The notes: a model not told the origin generated them from the sequence alone. A stretch of DNA of 19,615 bases from an uncultured Caryophanales bacterium (GCA_946183335.1 CAMGZN010000007.1:1-19615), one strand, 5' to 3'; shown: positions 1-7,070, counted from the first letter of the stretch. Program-made: numbers and translations.

Positions 1-542
1 TTAATGTGAGAGAATTCGGAGAGGGCATTGTGAACAATGCGTCGTTCATCAGAAGGCATTGGATCAAGAGTTGCATCAACCTTAGTCTTTTGAACTTCCT
101 TTGCCGCCTTACGCGCTAAGAAAGCAACGCGTGAATACTTGGAGTTCTTGTAATCGCCGATATCAAGAAGAATTCTGAATCGGTGATGGAACTTACCTGA
201 CACAGCCAAACGAACAAGTTCGTTTAAGGCTTGTAATGTAACACCGTTTTTACCAATGATGATTGGGTTATGATCTGTATCAACTTCGATACGGATGATG
301 TCATCTTCTAAAGAAGCTTTGGTTTTGATATCGCCAACACCAAGAGATGATAATACATCTTTGATGTATTCTTGGCTATATTCGATTGCATCAGTTAATT
401 CATAAACTTCGATTTCAGCTTTCTTGCGAAGACCTTTCTTTTCATCCATAACACGGAAAATGACTTGGTCTTCTGGAATACCGAGTTCTTCGCTTGCTAA
501 TGCAACTGCTTCATCAACTGTTTTAGCAGTATAAATTTTCAT
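1..542 (-). CDS. jag: Jag/KhpB RNA-binding protein (3' end beyond window)
   Basis: This is a cytoplasmic RNA-binding protein of the Jag/KhpB family, which in Gram-positive bacteria binds RNA and affects envelope growth and division. About 180 residues are visible before the gene leaves the window. They show an N-terminal Jag_N region (about 1-50, starting MKIYTAKTVDEAVALA), a KH domain with the GKNG loop near residues 105-108, and the start of an R3H domain containing MPSDERR near residue 167. The usual linker between Jag_N and KH is short here. The ATG at 542 is preceded by an AGGAGAA ribosome site that overlaps the yidC stop codon, so translation is probably coupled to yidC. Its position beside yidC is the standard partnership in these bacteria. 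Truncation is due only to the window edge. Confidence 0.93.
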   Translation of the reverse strand, partial: MKIYTAKTVDEAVALASEELGIPEDQVIFRVMDEKKGLRKKAEIEVYELTDAIEYSQEYIKDVLSSLGVGDIKTKASLEDDIIRIEVDTDHNPIIIGKNGVTLQALNELVRLAVSGKFHHRFRILLDIGDYKNSKYSRVAFLARKAAKEVQKTKVDATLDPMPSDERRIVHNALSEFSHI

Positions 543-551
543 ATTTTTCTC

Positions 552-2078
552 CTATTTGCGTTTTCTTGAAAAGATTGCATTGGTAATGAGGGATTGTGCT
601 AATGAGACAAGAGCACCAACAAACCAATAGAATCCCATGGCTGCTGGAAGTGTGAATCCCATAAAGATAATCATGATTAACATGACCAAAGAAACAATAT
701 TCATTGTTCTGTTTTGTTGTTGTTGTGCTGGGTTTTTGCCTAAACGAGCAACCTTTTTCGCTTTACGCTTTTGAATCCATTGTGGAACCTTCATAGCTAA
801 GAATTGGGCAACAGCCATTAATAAGAACAAGACTAATGCTGTCCACCAACCACCAGACCAAACTTTGTTTGATTTGGTTAAAGCATCCCACACGGATGTT
901 GATAAATTAAGTCCTAAGAACGATCCTGTAGAAAGAACCGCGTTACCTGTCATAGCGCCCCATACACCAATAAAAATTGGGAATTGAATCACTAAAACAA
1001 GAAGTGAAGATAATGGGTTAACTTTATGTTTACGATAAAGTGCCATTTGTTCTTGAGCTAATCTTTGCTTTTGAGCCGGATTAGTATTGGAATTTGGATA
1101 TTTGGCTTGAATCTTCGCTAATTCTGGTTGAAGCTGAGTCATCTTTTGTTGTGTCATTGTTGATTTAAATGACACTAAGAAGATAAATAAACGAACAATA
1201 ATTGTCGCGAATAATAAAGCCAAGATTTGTGGAACACCATTGACAAAGTTTGCAGGATTATATCCAGCAAAACCATACGCAATCGCATCAACTAAACAAG
1301 AAACTGGATAGACAACAAGGCCTTCAATAACTGCGCCACCACGTCCCCAGGCATAACCCCAAGATTTTGAATCAATCTTCACTGGGATCTTGTCTTGTCC
1401 ATACGCACCATACTCACCATCAACACTGGTGATACATGCACGTGAGTTGTTGATTGCGTTCTCTAATGTGGATTTGTAAATCGCAATAAAATCAGAGTTC
1501 GCAACGTGTTCAACTTTCATTTCAAATTCAAGTTCCGATGTAATTCTGTCAAATTCTACCCAAAGGGTATCAACAGCCTCATCCTTCTTCATTGAACTAC
1601 CAAAGTATTTCAAATATCCATACTCTTTTAAGACGTGTTCAACATCCGCCGCACTAACAGTTGCATACTCTTTGTGTTCAACGGCTCTAGCGTTATTTAA
1701 CGCGAAGTTCAAAACTTCGCGGTCAAATCGAGCGAAGTATTCTGCGCTCGGAACAACAAGATTCGCTTTTTGTGCAGCTGAAATAACGTCATTTAAAGCA
1801 TTGGATTTGGTGTAGCTACTCCCATCTTTTTCAACTAGCTGCCAGACATTTGTTCCATCAACTTGTTGAATAACAGGATAACTATAATATTCGCTTTCAT
1901 TTTTAGCAGCATTTGCTTCCGCTTCAGAATCATAGTAACGGGAAACACCTGGTTCTAAGGCAAATAGAAGTCTAGACTTCTCTTTGACTGAACAGAAGTT
2001 CGCAGTACATGCGGATAAAACAACTGCTCCAAGAGCAATCGCAAATGAGGCTAATCCTAATTTGTGTACTTTTTTCAC
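552..2078 (-). CDS. yidC: Membrane protein insertase YidC/Oxa1, lipoprotein type with a large outer domain
   Basis: YidC inserts and folds membrane proteins, alone or with SecYEG. The 508-residue product begins with a lipoprotein signal (hydrophobic stretch then LSAC, lipidated Cys24). Residues about 25-240 form a mostly soluble, presumably extracytoplasmic region. The conserved insertase core runs from about 250 to 505. It contains transmembrane segments near 252-272, 283-303, 358-376, 411-430, 460-478 and 480-500, the groove arginine in IIVRL (Arg296), the cytoplasmic hairpin rich in Q and K (305-350), and a basic tail ending RKRK. Typical Gram-positive YidC is about 260 residues, so the outer region is a large addition. 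The start is GTG at 2078, with AGGAT just upstream inside the end of rnpA. It lies in the rpmH-rnpA-yidC-jag run. Confidence 0.96.
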   Translation of the reverse strand: MKKVHKLGLASFAIALGAVVLSACTANFCSVKEKSRLLFALEPGVSRYYDSEAEANAAKNESEYYSYPVIQQVDGTNVWQLVEKDGSSYTKSNALNDVISAAQKANLVVPSAEYFARFDREVLNFALNNARAVEHKEYATVSAADVEHVLKEYGYLKYFGSSMKKDEAVDTLWVEFDRITSELEFEMKVEHVANSDFIAIYKSTLENAINNSRACITSVDGEYGAYGQDKIPVKIDSKSWGYAWGRGGAVIEGLVVYPVSCLVDAIAYGFAGYNPANFVNGVPQILALLFATIIVRLFIFLVSFKSTMTQQKMTQLQPELAKIQAKYPNSNTNPAQKQRLAQEQMALYRKHKVNPLSSLLVLVIQFPIFIGVWGAMTGNAVLSTGSFLGLNLSTSVWDALTKSNKVWSGGWWTALVLFLLMAVAQFLAMKVPQWIQKRKAKKVARLGKNPAQQQQNRTMNIVSLVMLIMIIFMGFTLPAAMGFYWFVGALVSLAQSLITNAIFSRKRK

Positions 2079-2082
2079 GTTT

Positions 2083-2406
2083 TTATCCTACTTTTTTCAA
2101 TACATCAACGACATCGGCGAGTGTTTTTTGATAATTATTGATGTCGTAGCCCTTTCTAGCTATAAAGACAATCTCATAAGGAATTGTCATATCACATGAT
2201 GCGCTAATCGCAGCACGTATCTGACGTTTCATGCGGTTGCGCACCACAGCGTTACCACTTTTCTTTGGAATTGAAATTCCAAATCTAGAAAGAGATGTGG
2301 CAACTTTCACATAGTAAGCGTTAAACGAGTCATTGCGAATTAGAGATCCTTCATTAATAATCTTCTGGAACTCTTCGTATTTTTTAACTCGATTAACAAC
2401 TTTCAT
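2083..2406 (-). CDS. rnpA: Ribonuclease P protein component
   Basis: This is the small basic protein subunit of RNase P, which helps the RNA subunit remove 5' leaders from pre-tRNAs. The 107-residue product has the expected length. It shows the central RNR signature in the form VVRNRMKRQIR (about residues 74-84), preceded by the beta strand FGISIPKK that is typical of the family. The ATG is seven bases after the rpmH stop codon, and no clear Shine-Dalgarno sequence precedes it. Translation is therefore probably coupled to rpmH. The stop codon is four bases before the GTG of yidC, whose ribosome site lies in the last codons of rnpA. Confidence 0.96.
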   Translation of the reverse strand: MKVVNRVKKYEEFQKIINEGSLIRNDSFNAYYVKVATSLSRFGISIPKKSGNAVVRNRMKRQIRAAISASCDMTIPYEIVFIARKGYDINNYQKTLADVVDVLKKVG

Positions 2407-2413
2407 TCAAAAA

Positions 2414-2548
2414 TTAAGCGGTTAATTTCGCTCTTCCTTTTCTGCGACGAGCAGCCAAAACTTTACGACCATTTTTGGTGGCCATTCTTTGACGGAATCC
2501 ATGAACGTTACGTCTATGGGTCTTACTTGGTTGAAATGTTCTTTTCAT
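2414..2548 (-). CDS. rpmH: 50S ribosomal protein L34
   Basis: This short gene encodes the 44-residue ribosomal protein L34 of the large subunit. The product starts MKRTFQPSKTHRRNVHGFR and ends with a very basic stretch (RRRKGRAKLTA), matching the family almost residue for residue. An AAGGAG ribosome site stands eight bases before the ATG. It is the first gene of the leftward operon, behind a consensus promoter, with rnpA starting seven bases after its stop. This is the usual arrangement next to oriC. Confidence 0.97.
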   Translation of the reverse strand: MKRTFQPSKTHRRNVHGFRQRMATKNGRKVLAARRRKGRAKLTA

Positions 2549-2562
2549 AAATTTGTCTCCTT

Positions 2563-2579
2563 GTGTTCAAATCGAACAC
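2563..2579 (-). promoter_or_regulatory. 5'-end hairpin in the rpmH leader
   Basis: GTGTTC and GAACAC form a perfect six-base inverted repeat around a five-base loop. Counting seven bases from the predicted -10 box puts the transcription start near 2582, so this hairpin would be the first element of the rpmH mRNA, just before the AAGGAG ribosome site. It could protect the mRNA 5' end or act as a binding site. No function is proven by sequence. Confidence 0.5.
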
Positions 2580-2588
2580 GCGAGCAAA

Positions 2589-2617
2589 ATTATATACACA
2601 TACACGCGAACTGTCAA
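2589..2617 (-). promoter_or_regulatory. Consensus promoter of rpmH-rnpA-yidC-jag
   Basis: Read on the minus strand there is a -35 box TTGACA (2612-2617), exactly 17 bases of spacer, and a -10 box TATAAT (2589-2594). Both hexamers match the vegetative sigma consensus perfectly at optimal spacing. This predicts very strong, constitutive transcription of the ribosomal protein operon. Confidence 0.9.
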
Positions 2618-2672
2618 AATAAATCATTTTGCGAGCACTTTAAAAATTTCAAATTTTGAGACAAATTACGCA

Positions 2673-2691
2673 AAATCCACAATTTTCCACA
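2673..2691 (+). promoter_or_regulatory. Two imperfect DnaA boxes in tandem
   Basis: AAATCCACA (2673-2681) and TTTTCCACA (2683-2691) match the TTATCCACA box with two and one mismatches. They are spaced ten bases start to start, about one helical turn, in the same orientation. Confidence 0.6.
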
Positions 2692-2725
2692 ATTTTACCA
2701 AAATTTAGACAATGTACAAGAAAGT

Positions 2726-2734
2726 TTATCCACA
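2726..2734 (+). promoter_or_regulatory. Perfect DnaA box
   Basis: TTATCCACA is a perfect match to the consensus DnaA box, in the + orientation, in the left box cluster of the origin. Confidence 0.9.
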
Positions 2735-2743
2735 AAAATATTT

Positions 2744-2752
2744 TTATTCACA
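2744..2752 (+). promoter_or_regulatory. DnaA box
   Basis: TTATTCACA fits the relaxed consensus TTATNCACA. It lies 18 bases after the perfect box, in the same orientation, and is followed directly by a short GC-rich island and then the AT-rich core. Confidence 0.75.
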
Positions 2753-2780
2753 TCCGGTGGGAAAATGGTGTGATTTTGTG

Positions 2781-2818
2781 TCGATATTTTAATCTTATTT
2801 CGATTTAATCGATATTTT
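2781..2818. repeat. Repeated TCGATATTTT motif in the AT-rich origin core
   Basis: TCGATATTTT occurs at 2781-2790 and again at 2809-2818, 28 bases apart start to start. Between them CGATT (2801-2805) and AATCG (2807-2811) form a small palindrome. It lies in the predicted unwinding region. The role is unknown. Confidence 0.5.
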
Positions 2819-2915
2819 TTTATATTAAGAAATGTTAATTGTTTTAGAAAAATTTAGTTTACTCACAAGTTAGGTATGTATAACTATTAACAATAAATTT
2901 TTAAAATTGAAAAGT

Positions 2916-2924
2916 TGTGGAAAA
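2916..2924 (-). promoter_or_regulatory. DnaA box with one mismatch
   Basis: TGTGGAAAA is the reverse complement of TTTTCCACA, one mismatch from consensus. It faces the left cluster across the AT-rich core. Confidence 0.65.
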
Positions 2925-2969
2925 CTATGAAAAAATGTGTGTTTATCGGCATTATTTTTGTCGCAAATC

Positions 2970-2978
2970 TGTGGAAAA
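2970..2978 (-). promoter_or_regulatory. DnaA box with one mismatch, upstream of the dnaA promoter
   Basis: TGTGGAAAA again reads as TTTTCCACA on the minus strand. It is identical to the box at 2916 and lies about 45 bases upstream of the likely dnaA -10 box, a position suited to autoregulation by DnaA. Confidence 0.65.
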
Positions 2979-3023
2979 CTTGATTTTACTTATTTTTCTA
3001 TTTAATTTTAGTATGCGCGAGTA

Positions 3024-3029
3024 TATAAT
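3024..3029 (+). promoter_or_regulatory. Likely -10 box of dnaA
   Basis: A perfect TATAAT lies 23 bases before the dnaA ATG. The -35 region at 17 bases spacing (TTTAAT, 3001-3006) is weak. A start about seven bases downstream would give a very short leader that still holds the GAGGAAG ribosome site (3041-3047). Confidence 0.6.
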
Positions 3030-3052
3030 TTTGACCAAACGAGGAAGATGAT

Positions 3053-4399
3053 ATGCCTGAAACTATAACTGAACTTTCTAATCTATGGGCAAAGATCAAA
3101 TCTCTCCTTGAAGAACGTATTGGAGATCCACGTGTTTCTGACGTTTTTCTTGGCAAAACTCGCATTTATTCGTTTGAAAACGATGTTATTACTGTCTCAA
3201 CTGATACTGTGCTAGCAGCCACAATTTTAAGTACAAAATACCAAAATTTAGCCGATCAAATCGCAAAAGAAGTCGTTGGAAAGCCAGTTAAAGTAAGTTT
3301 TGCACATAGCGAGAGTTTGAAGAAAACTCCTTCTCCGGTTGAAGAATCACCACAATATTTCAAAAATGTGAGCATCAATCCTGCTCTGACATTCGACAAT
3401 TTTGTAAGTGGTCCATCCAACTTAGAAGCGAAACAAGCCGGAATATTTGTGGCAAACAATCTTGGCAAATCTTTTAACCCATTGTTTATGTATTCTGACC
3501 CAGGTCTTGGTAAAACACACTTGCTTCATGCCATCGCTAATGAAATCAAGGGTCACAACCCAAGCATGCGCTGCTTATACTGTGAAGCAAACGATTTTAT
3601 CGAACAATACGTCACTTTTGTTAAAGACAGTAATTCATTATCTGCTTTTATCAAGGGTTATGACGTGTTACTAATGGACGATATTCAATATCTAGCCGCT
3701 AAAGAAAGAACATCTGAATTCTTCTTCAACATCTTCAACCACTTCTTAAATCAAGGTAAGCAAGTTGTTATTACAAGTGACCGCCACCCACAAGATTTAA
3801 AAGGTTTTGAGGAAAGATTGAAATCAAGATTCGTCCAAGGTTTAACCGTTTCAATCGGTCAACCAGACATTCAAACATGTATCAACATTATTAAATCAAA
3901 GATTAATAATGGCCCAATTTCTTTAGACGCCTTCGATCCAAGAGTTATCGAATTTATCGCTGAGAAATTCTCAAAGAATATTCGTGATATCGATCAAGCG
4001 CTAAATAAGTTAATTTACTACACTCAATTTTATCGCCCAACCAAATACATTAGTTTTGAAACCGCGATGGAAGCCTTACAATCACTCATCAATGTTAAGG
4101 ATGCGAAAGCAAAGCTTTCCGAACAAAGAATCATTTCCACTGTCGCCGATTATTACAACTTGATGCCTTCCCAATTGACTGGTCCAAGCCGTCAAGCCGA
4201 CATTGCACTTGCTCGTCATATTGCGATGTACCTAATCCGCCTTATGCTTGATACTCCGTTCACAAAAATTGGTTATCTCTTCGGAGGTAAGGATCACTCA
4301 ACTGTGATGAACGGTGTAACAAAAGTGGAAAAAACCTTGAAAACTAACACCGCCTTGCAACAGGCTGTAAACGAGATTAAAGCGAATCTAAAAGCTTAA
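3053..4399 (+). CDS. dnaA: Chromosomal replication initiator DnaA
   Basis: DnaA binds DnaA boxes, opens oriC with ATP and loads the helicase. The 448 residues show domain I (1-85), a short linker (about 86-107), the AAA+ domain (108-330) and the DNA-binding domain IV (350-448). Visible motifs are Walker A SDPGLGKTH (148-156), Walker B VLLMDD (205-210), sensor 1 TSDR (241-244), the arginine-finger region ERLKSRF (254-260), sensor 2 RDIDQALNK (311-319), and the DnaA signature GGKDHSTV (411-418). The signature usually reads GGRDHSTV or GGRDHTTV, so Lys413 replaces Arg. The Walker A is also variant, with SDPGLGKT where GGVGLGKT is usual. The ATG has a good GAGGAAG site. The gene adjoins oriC and a DnaA-box-bearing spacer before dnaN. 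Confidence 0.98.
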   Translation: MPETITELSNLWAKIKSLLEERIGDPRVSDVFLGKTRIYSFENDVITVSTDTVLAATILSTKYQNLADQIAKEVVGKPVKVSFAHSESLKKTPSPVEESPQYFKNVSINPALTFDNFVSGPSNLEAKQAGIFVANNLGKSFNPLFMYSDPGLGKTHLLHAIANEIKGHNPSMRCLYCEANDFIEQYVTFVKDSNSLSAFIKGYDVLLMDDIQYLAAKERTSEFFFNIFNHFLNQGKQVVITSDRHPQDLKGFEERLKSRFVQGLTVSIGQPDIQTCINIIKSKINNGPISLDAFDPRVIEFIAEKFSKNIRDIDQALNKLIYYTQFYRPTKYISFETAMEALQSLINVKDAKAKLSEQRIISTVADYYNLMPSQLTGPSRQADIALARHIAMYLIRLMLDTPFTKIGYLFGGKDHSTVMNGVTKVEKTLKTNTALQQAVNEIKANLKA

Positions 4400-4434
4400 A
4401 TCTTATATTAATTATGTGCGCGCGAGAAAATGTG

Positions 4435-4443
4435 TGTTAAAAT
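4435..4443 (+). promoter_or_regulatory. Candidate extended -10 element upstream of dnaN
   Basis: TGTTAAAAT fits the extended -10 form TGnTAnAAT. No clear -35 accompanies it. It could be a second dnaN start point about 100 bases before the gene. Confidence 0.3.
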
Positions 4444-4461
4444 AAATAAGACAAAACATAG

Positions 4462-4490
4462 TTATCCACAGTTTCCACCGTGCTTATAAT
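4462..4490 (+). promoter_or_regulatory. dnaN promoter overlapped by a perfect DnaA box
   Basis: TTATCCACA (4462-4470) is a perfect DnaA box. A perfect -10 TATAAT lies at 4485-4490, and the hexamer 17 bases before it is TTATCC (4462-4467), the first six bases of the box. DnaA bound there would cover the -35 region, suggesting DnaA control of dnaN. The box may also be the second half of a bipartite origin, as in Bacillus. Confidence 0.65.
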
Positions 4491-4544
4491 TATTAATAAA
4501 TAATAAGTTAATTAAGTAAATTAAAAGTATTAAGGAGATTACAT

Positions 4545-5663
4545 ATGCGTTGTGCAATTGAAAAAGAACAATTTATTAAAGGATTAACAATGGTCAGCAA
4601 AGCTATTCCACAAAAAGCTGAACTCCCAATTCTTTCTAATGTTAAACTTGATCTTTGTGAAAAAGGCTTAGTCCTAACAGGATCGGATAACAACATCATT
4701 ATCTCCACCGTTGTTCCTTATATGGTTGATGATAAAGAAATCATCCGTAATGCCCAATTCGGTGAAACTTTAGTTCAATGCAAACTAGTTTTAGAAGTTG
4801 TTCGTCATATGGAAGACGAATATGTCACATTAGAACTTGTTGATAACTCAATCTTGAAGATTGAAGACTCAAGAGCGAACTTCAAATTAAATTCCATTAG
4901 AGCTGATGAATATCCACAAATTGATTTATCGGTCGCAAACGGCTTTATTGAGGTCAAAGCGAACGACATCAAGGATTTAGTCGACCAGACATCTTTCGCG
5001 GCCTCTATGAAGGAAACAAGACCGATTTTGACTGCAATTAACCTTGACGCTGAGGGTGGAAAACTCACTGCCACCGCTACTGATACAGCTCGTCTTGCTC
5101 GTAAGTCAGTTGCGATTGATTCTGACGCTCATTTTGTGGCCAATATCCCAGCCAAAAAGATGGTCGATATTGTCCGCAGTTTTGAGAACGAGGAATTCGT
5201 TAGTGTCGCTATAAGCGACAATAAAGCCATTTTTAAGTTTGGAAGAACCACAATTTCAACACGCTTAATCAATGGTGAATATCCAAACACAAAACACATC
5301 GTTCCGAAGAGCTTCAATTACTTCCTCGAAGTCAATTCTCGTGAATTTTTAGCCTCCATGGAGCGTGTCTCACTTTTAAGCGCTGATCATGATGGCGTCA
5401 TTAAGTTAATTTTGGATGAAGATGAAGCCGAAATGATCTCCAGAAGTTCACTTGTTGGATCCGCAAACGAAAAACTCTCTATGTTTAAGTTCTCTGGTGA
5501 ACATCTCGAAATTAGCTTCCGCGCTTCATTTGTCGCAGATGCGATTCGCGCCAATAAATCCGAGGATGTGACCATCGCATTCATCGGTGAAATGAAGCCA
5601 TTTGTTGTCCGAAACGACAAAGATGACTCCATCGATATGTTAGTCACTCCATTACGTGCTTAA
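4545..5663 (+). CDS. dnaN: DNA polymerase III beta sliding clamp
   Basis: The beta clamp is a ring-shaped dimer that tethers DNA polymerase III to DNA and docks many repair and replication proteins. The 372-residue length is normal. The sequence shows three successive clamp-fold domains (about 1-125, 126-245 and 246-372). Typical signatures are the first-domain motif LPILSNV (residues 27-33), the LTATATDTARLA strand in domain 2, and the C-terminal strand ending MLVTPLRA, which corresponds to the usual LILPVR end that shapes the binding pocket. AAGGAG stands seven bases before the ATG. It follows dnaA after a 145-base spacer and ends before a strong terminator. Confidence 0.98.
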   Translation: MRCAIEKEQFIKGLTMVSKAIPQKAELPILSNVKLDLCEKGLVLTGSDNNIIISTVVPYMVDDKEIIRNAQFGETLVQCKLVLEVVRHMEDEYVTLELVDNSILKIEDSRANFKLNSIRADEYPQIDLSVANGFIEVKANDIKDLVDQTSFAASMKETRPILTAINLDAEGGKLTATATDTARLARKSVAIDSDAHFVANIPAKKMVDIVRSFENEEFVSVAISDNKAIFKFGRTTISTRLINGEYPNTKHIVPKSFNYFLEVNSREFLASMERVSLLSADHDGVIKLILDEDEAEMISRSSLVGSANEKLSMFKFSGEHLEISFRASFVADAIRANKSEDVTIAFIGEMKPFVVRNDKDDSIDMLVTPLRA

Positions 5664-5702
5664 AATACTGAAAAATCACACATTCTAAACATATGCAATA
5701 TT

Positions 5703-5726
5703 AAGGGAATTAATGATTCCCTTTTT
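5703..5726 (+). terminator. Rho-independent terminator after dnaN
   Basis: AAGGGAAT (5703-5710) pairs with ATTCCCTT (5716-5723) around a five-base loop and runs into a T-tract. It separates dnaN from the yaaA-recF-gyrBA operon. Confidence 0.88.
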
Positions 5727-5736
5727 ATTTTATATA

Positions 5737-5745
5737 TGATAAAAT
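5737..5745 (+). promoter_or_regulatory. Extended -10 promoter of yaaA-recF-gyrB-gyrA
   Basis: TGATAAAAT matches the extended -10 form. It lies between the dnaN terminator and yaaA. No good -35 is visible, and at 17 bases spacing the hexamer falls in the terminator's 3' arm. The predicted leader is about 24 bases. Confidence 0.6.
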
Positions 5746-5775
5746 GTTCATCAAGGGTTAAAAAGTCGCTTTTTT

Positions 5776-6000
5776 ATGAAACAAAAAAGAGTACCAATTC
5801 ACATTAATACCGAATGCATCACTCTCGGTCAACTTCTGAAGTTTGCTGACGTTGTTGGTTCCGGTAGTGAAGCGAAATTCTATCTCGCATCACATAAAAT
5901 CGTCGTAAATGATGAGTTGGATAACCGCCGCGGTCGAAAGCTTCGTCCAGGCGACACAATTGTGATTGAAGAGGTTACTTATGAAATTATCTCCAAATGA
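5776..6000 (+). CDS. yaaA: S4-domain RNA-binding protein YaaA
   Basis: This is a small single S4-domain protein of the YaaA family, found between dnaN and recF in Bacillota and thought to bind ribosomal RNA. Its 74 residues carry the S4 fold over about 16-70, with LGQLLKFADVVGSGSEAK, the loop VVNDELDNRRGRKL, and the strand PGDTIVIE. The length matches the family (about 70 residues). No Shine-Dalgarno sequence lies at a workable distance. Instead a short hairpin (5760-5774) is directly before the ATG, and no alternative in-frame start improves on it. The stop TGA overlaps the recF ATG (ATGA), so translation is coupled. Confidence 0.93.
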   Translation: MKQKRVPIHINTECITLGQLLKFADVVGSGSEAKFYLASHKIVVNDELDNRRGRKLRPGDTIVIEEVTYEIISK

Positions 6001-7070
6001 TCGTTTCTAAACTAATCCTTAGAAATTTCCGGAATTATGACCATGTTGAATTAGAGTTCTCTCCAAAACTCAATGTGATCATCGGCGATAACGCTGAAGG
6101 GAAGACAAATATTGTTGAAGCAATCTATTATCTCTCATTAGCTCGCTCATTCCGGACATCAGAAATCAACGATTTAATAAAGGAAAGGCGCCAATTTGCC
6201 ACGATTGAGGCTCTGGTGGATAATCACACCACTAAGAAAGAAATCGTTGCTCTAATGACGTCTTCTAGTAAAAAAGTGTCCTGTAACGGGAAACAAGTGA
6301 GACGGATTTCTGATTTATCAAAACTAATTAATGTCATCGTCTTCCAACCGAAAGACGCCTTAATGTTCCAAGATTCACCTCTGGTGAGAAGGAATTATCT
6401 CGACATTAATCTCTCTAAAAAATCCCCAGTTTACCTGGAGAACCTCATCGAGTTCGAAAAACTCCTAAAAGAACGTAATTCCATTTTAAAAGGAGAAGAA
6501 ATTGACAAAATCCATCTAGATGTTGTCACTAAAAAGCTCATTGAGGTTGAAGAACAAATTGTCCGTTATCGTTTAGCCTATGTTGCCGAAGTAAACAAGA
6601 TTCTCTCGAAAATTGTTAAAGCCGTGAAAGGTTACGATGATGAGGCAGTATTGAATTATAATCCATTCACTAGAATGGATGAAAAATTCTCACAGGCGTG
6701 TGCGCGTGCATACGAGAAAAATCAGGAAAGCGATATTAAACACAAAGCAACCCAGATTGGTATCCATCGTGAAGACTTCTCACTTAGTCTCAATGGAAAA
6801 GACATCGCGACACACGGCTCTCAAGGCGAAAACAGACTCGTCGTGATCGCCTTGAAACTGGCCCCATACTTCCTAATCGAAGATGAAGGCGAGAAACCAA
6901 TCGTTGTCTTAGATGACGCACTTAGTGAACTCGATTACGAACACAGACAACGATTGATTAAATTTGTCTCGAAAATGAATCAAGTGTTCATTACCGCGAC
7001 AGAACTAAAAGTATCAAATGCTACGACTTACGTAGTAAATAATCAAAATATTACAAGGAGGAATGCTTAA
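5997..7070 (+). CDS. recF: DNA replication and repair protein RecF
   Basis: RecF is an SMC-like ATPase that works with RecO and RecR to load RecA at gapped DNA. The 357 residues include Walker A GDNAEGKTN (30-38; the usual form is GENGQGKTN), a central coiled-coil and arm region (about 145-240), the HRED motif (257-260), the ABC signature GSQGENR (274-280; usual SQGQQR, so Gln to Glu), and Walker B PIVVLDDALSELD (301-313). It starts inside the end of yaaA and its TAA overlaps the gyrB ATG by one base. The gyrB ribosome site AGGAGG lies in its last codons. Confidence 0.96.
   Translation: MIVSKLILRNFRNYDHVELEFSPKLNVIIGDNAEGKTNIVEAIYYLSLARSFRTSEINDLIKERRQFATIEALVDNHTTKKEIVALMTSSSKKVSCNGKQVRRISDLSKLINVIVFQPKDALMFQDSPLVRRNYLDINLSKKSPVYLENLIEFEKLLKERNSILKGEEIDKIHLDVVTKKLIEVEEQIVRYRLAYVAEVNKILSKIVKAVKGYDDEAVLNYNPFTRMDEKFSQACARAYEKNQESDIKHKATQIGIHREDFSLSLNGKDIATHGSQGENRLVVIALKLAPYFLIEDEGEKPIVVLDDALSELDYEHRQRLIKFVSKMNQVFITATELKVSNATTYVVNNQNITRRNA

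Larger units (their letters stand above)
2549..3052. other. oriC: Replication origin region (oriC) between rpmH and dnaA
   Basis: This 504-base stretch has no gene. It is very AT-rich and lies between diverging rpmH and dnaA. It carries DnaA boxes pointing right on the rpmH side (2673-2752) and left on the dnaA side (2916-2978), flanking an AT-rich core (about 2770-2910) with no strong boxes. A small GC-rich island (2753-2761) follows the last right-pointing box. In Bacillota the rpmH-dnaA and dnaA-dnaN spacers are where DnaA assembles and the DNA opens. The AT-rich core is the likely unwinding element; its exact place is inference. The leftward rpmH promoter lies at the left edge and a weak dnaA promoter at the right edge. 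Confidence 0.9.
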
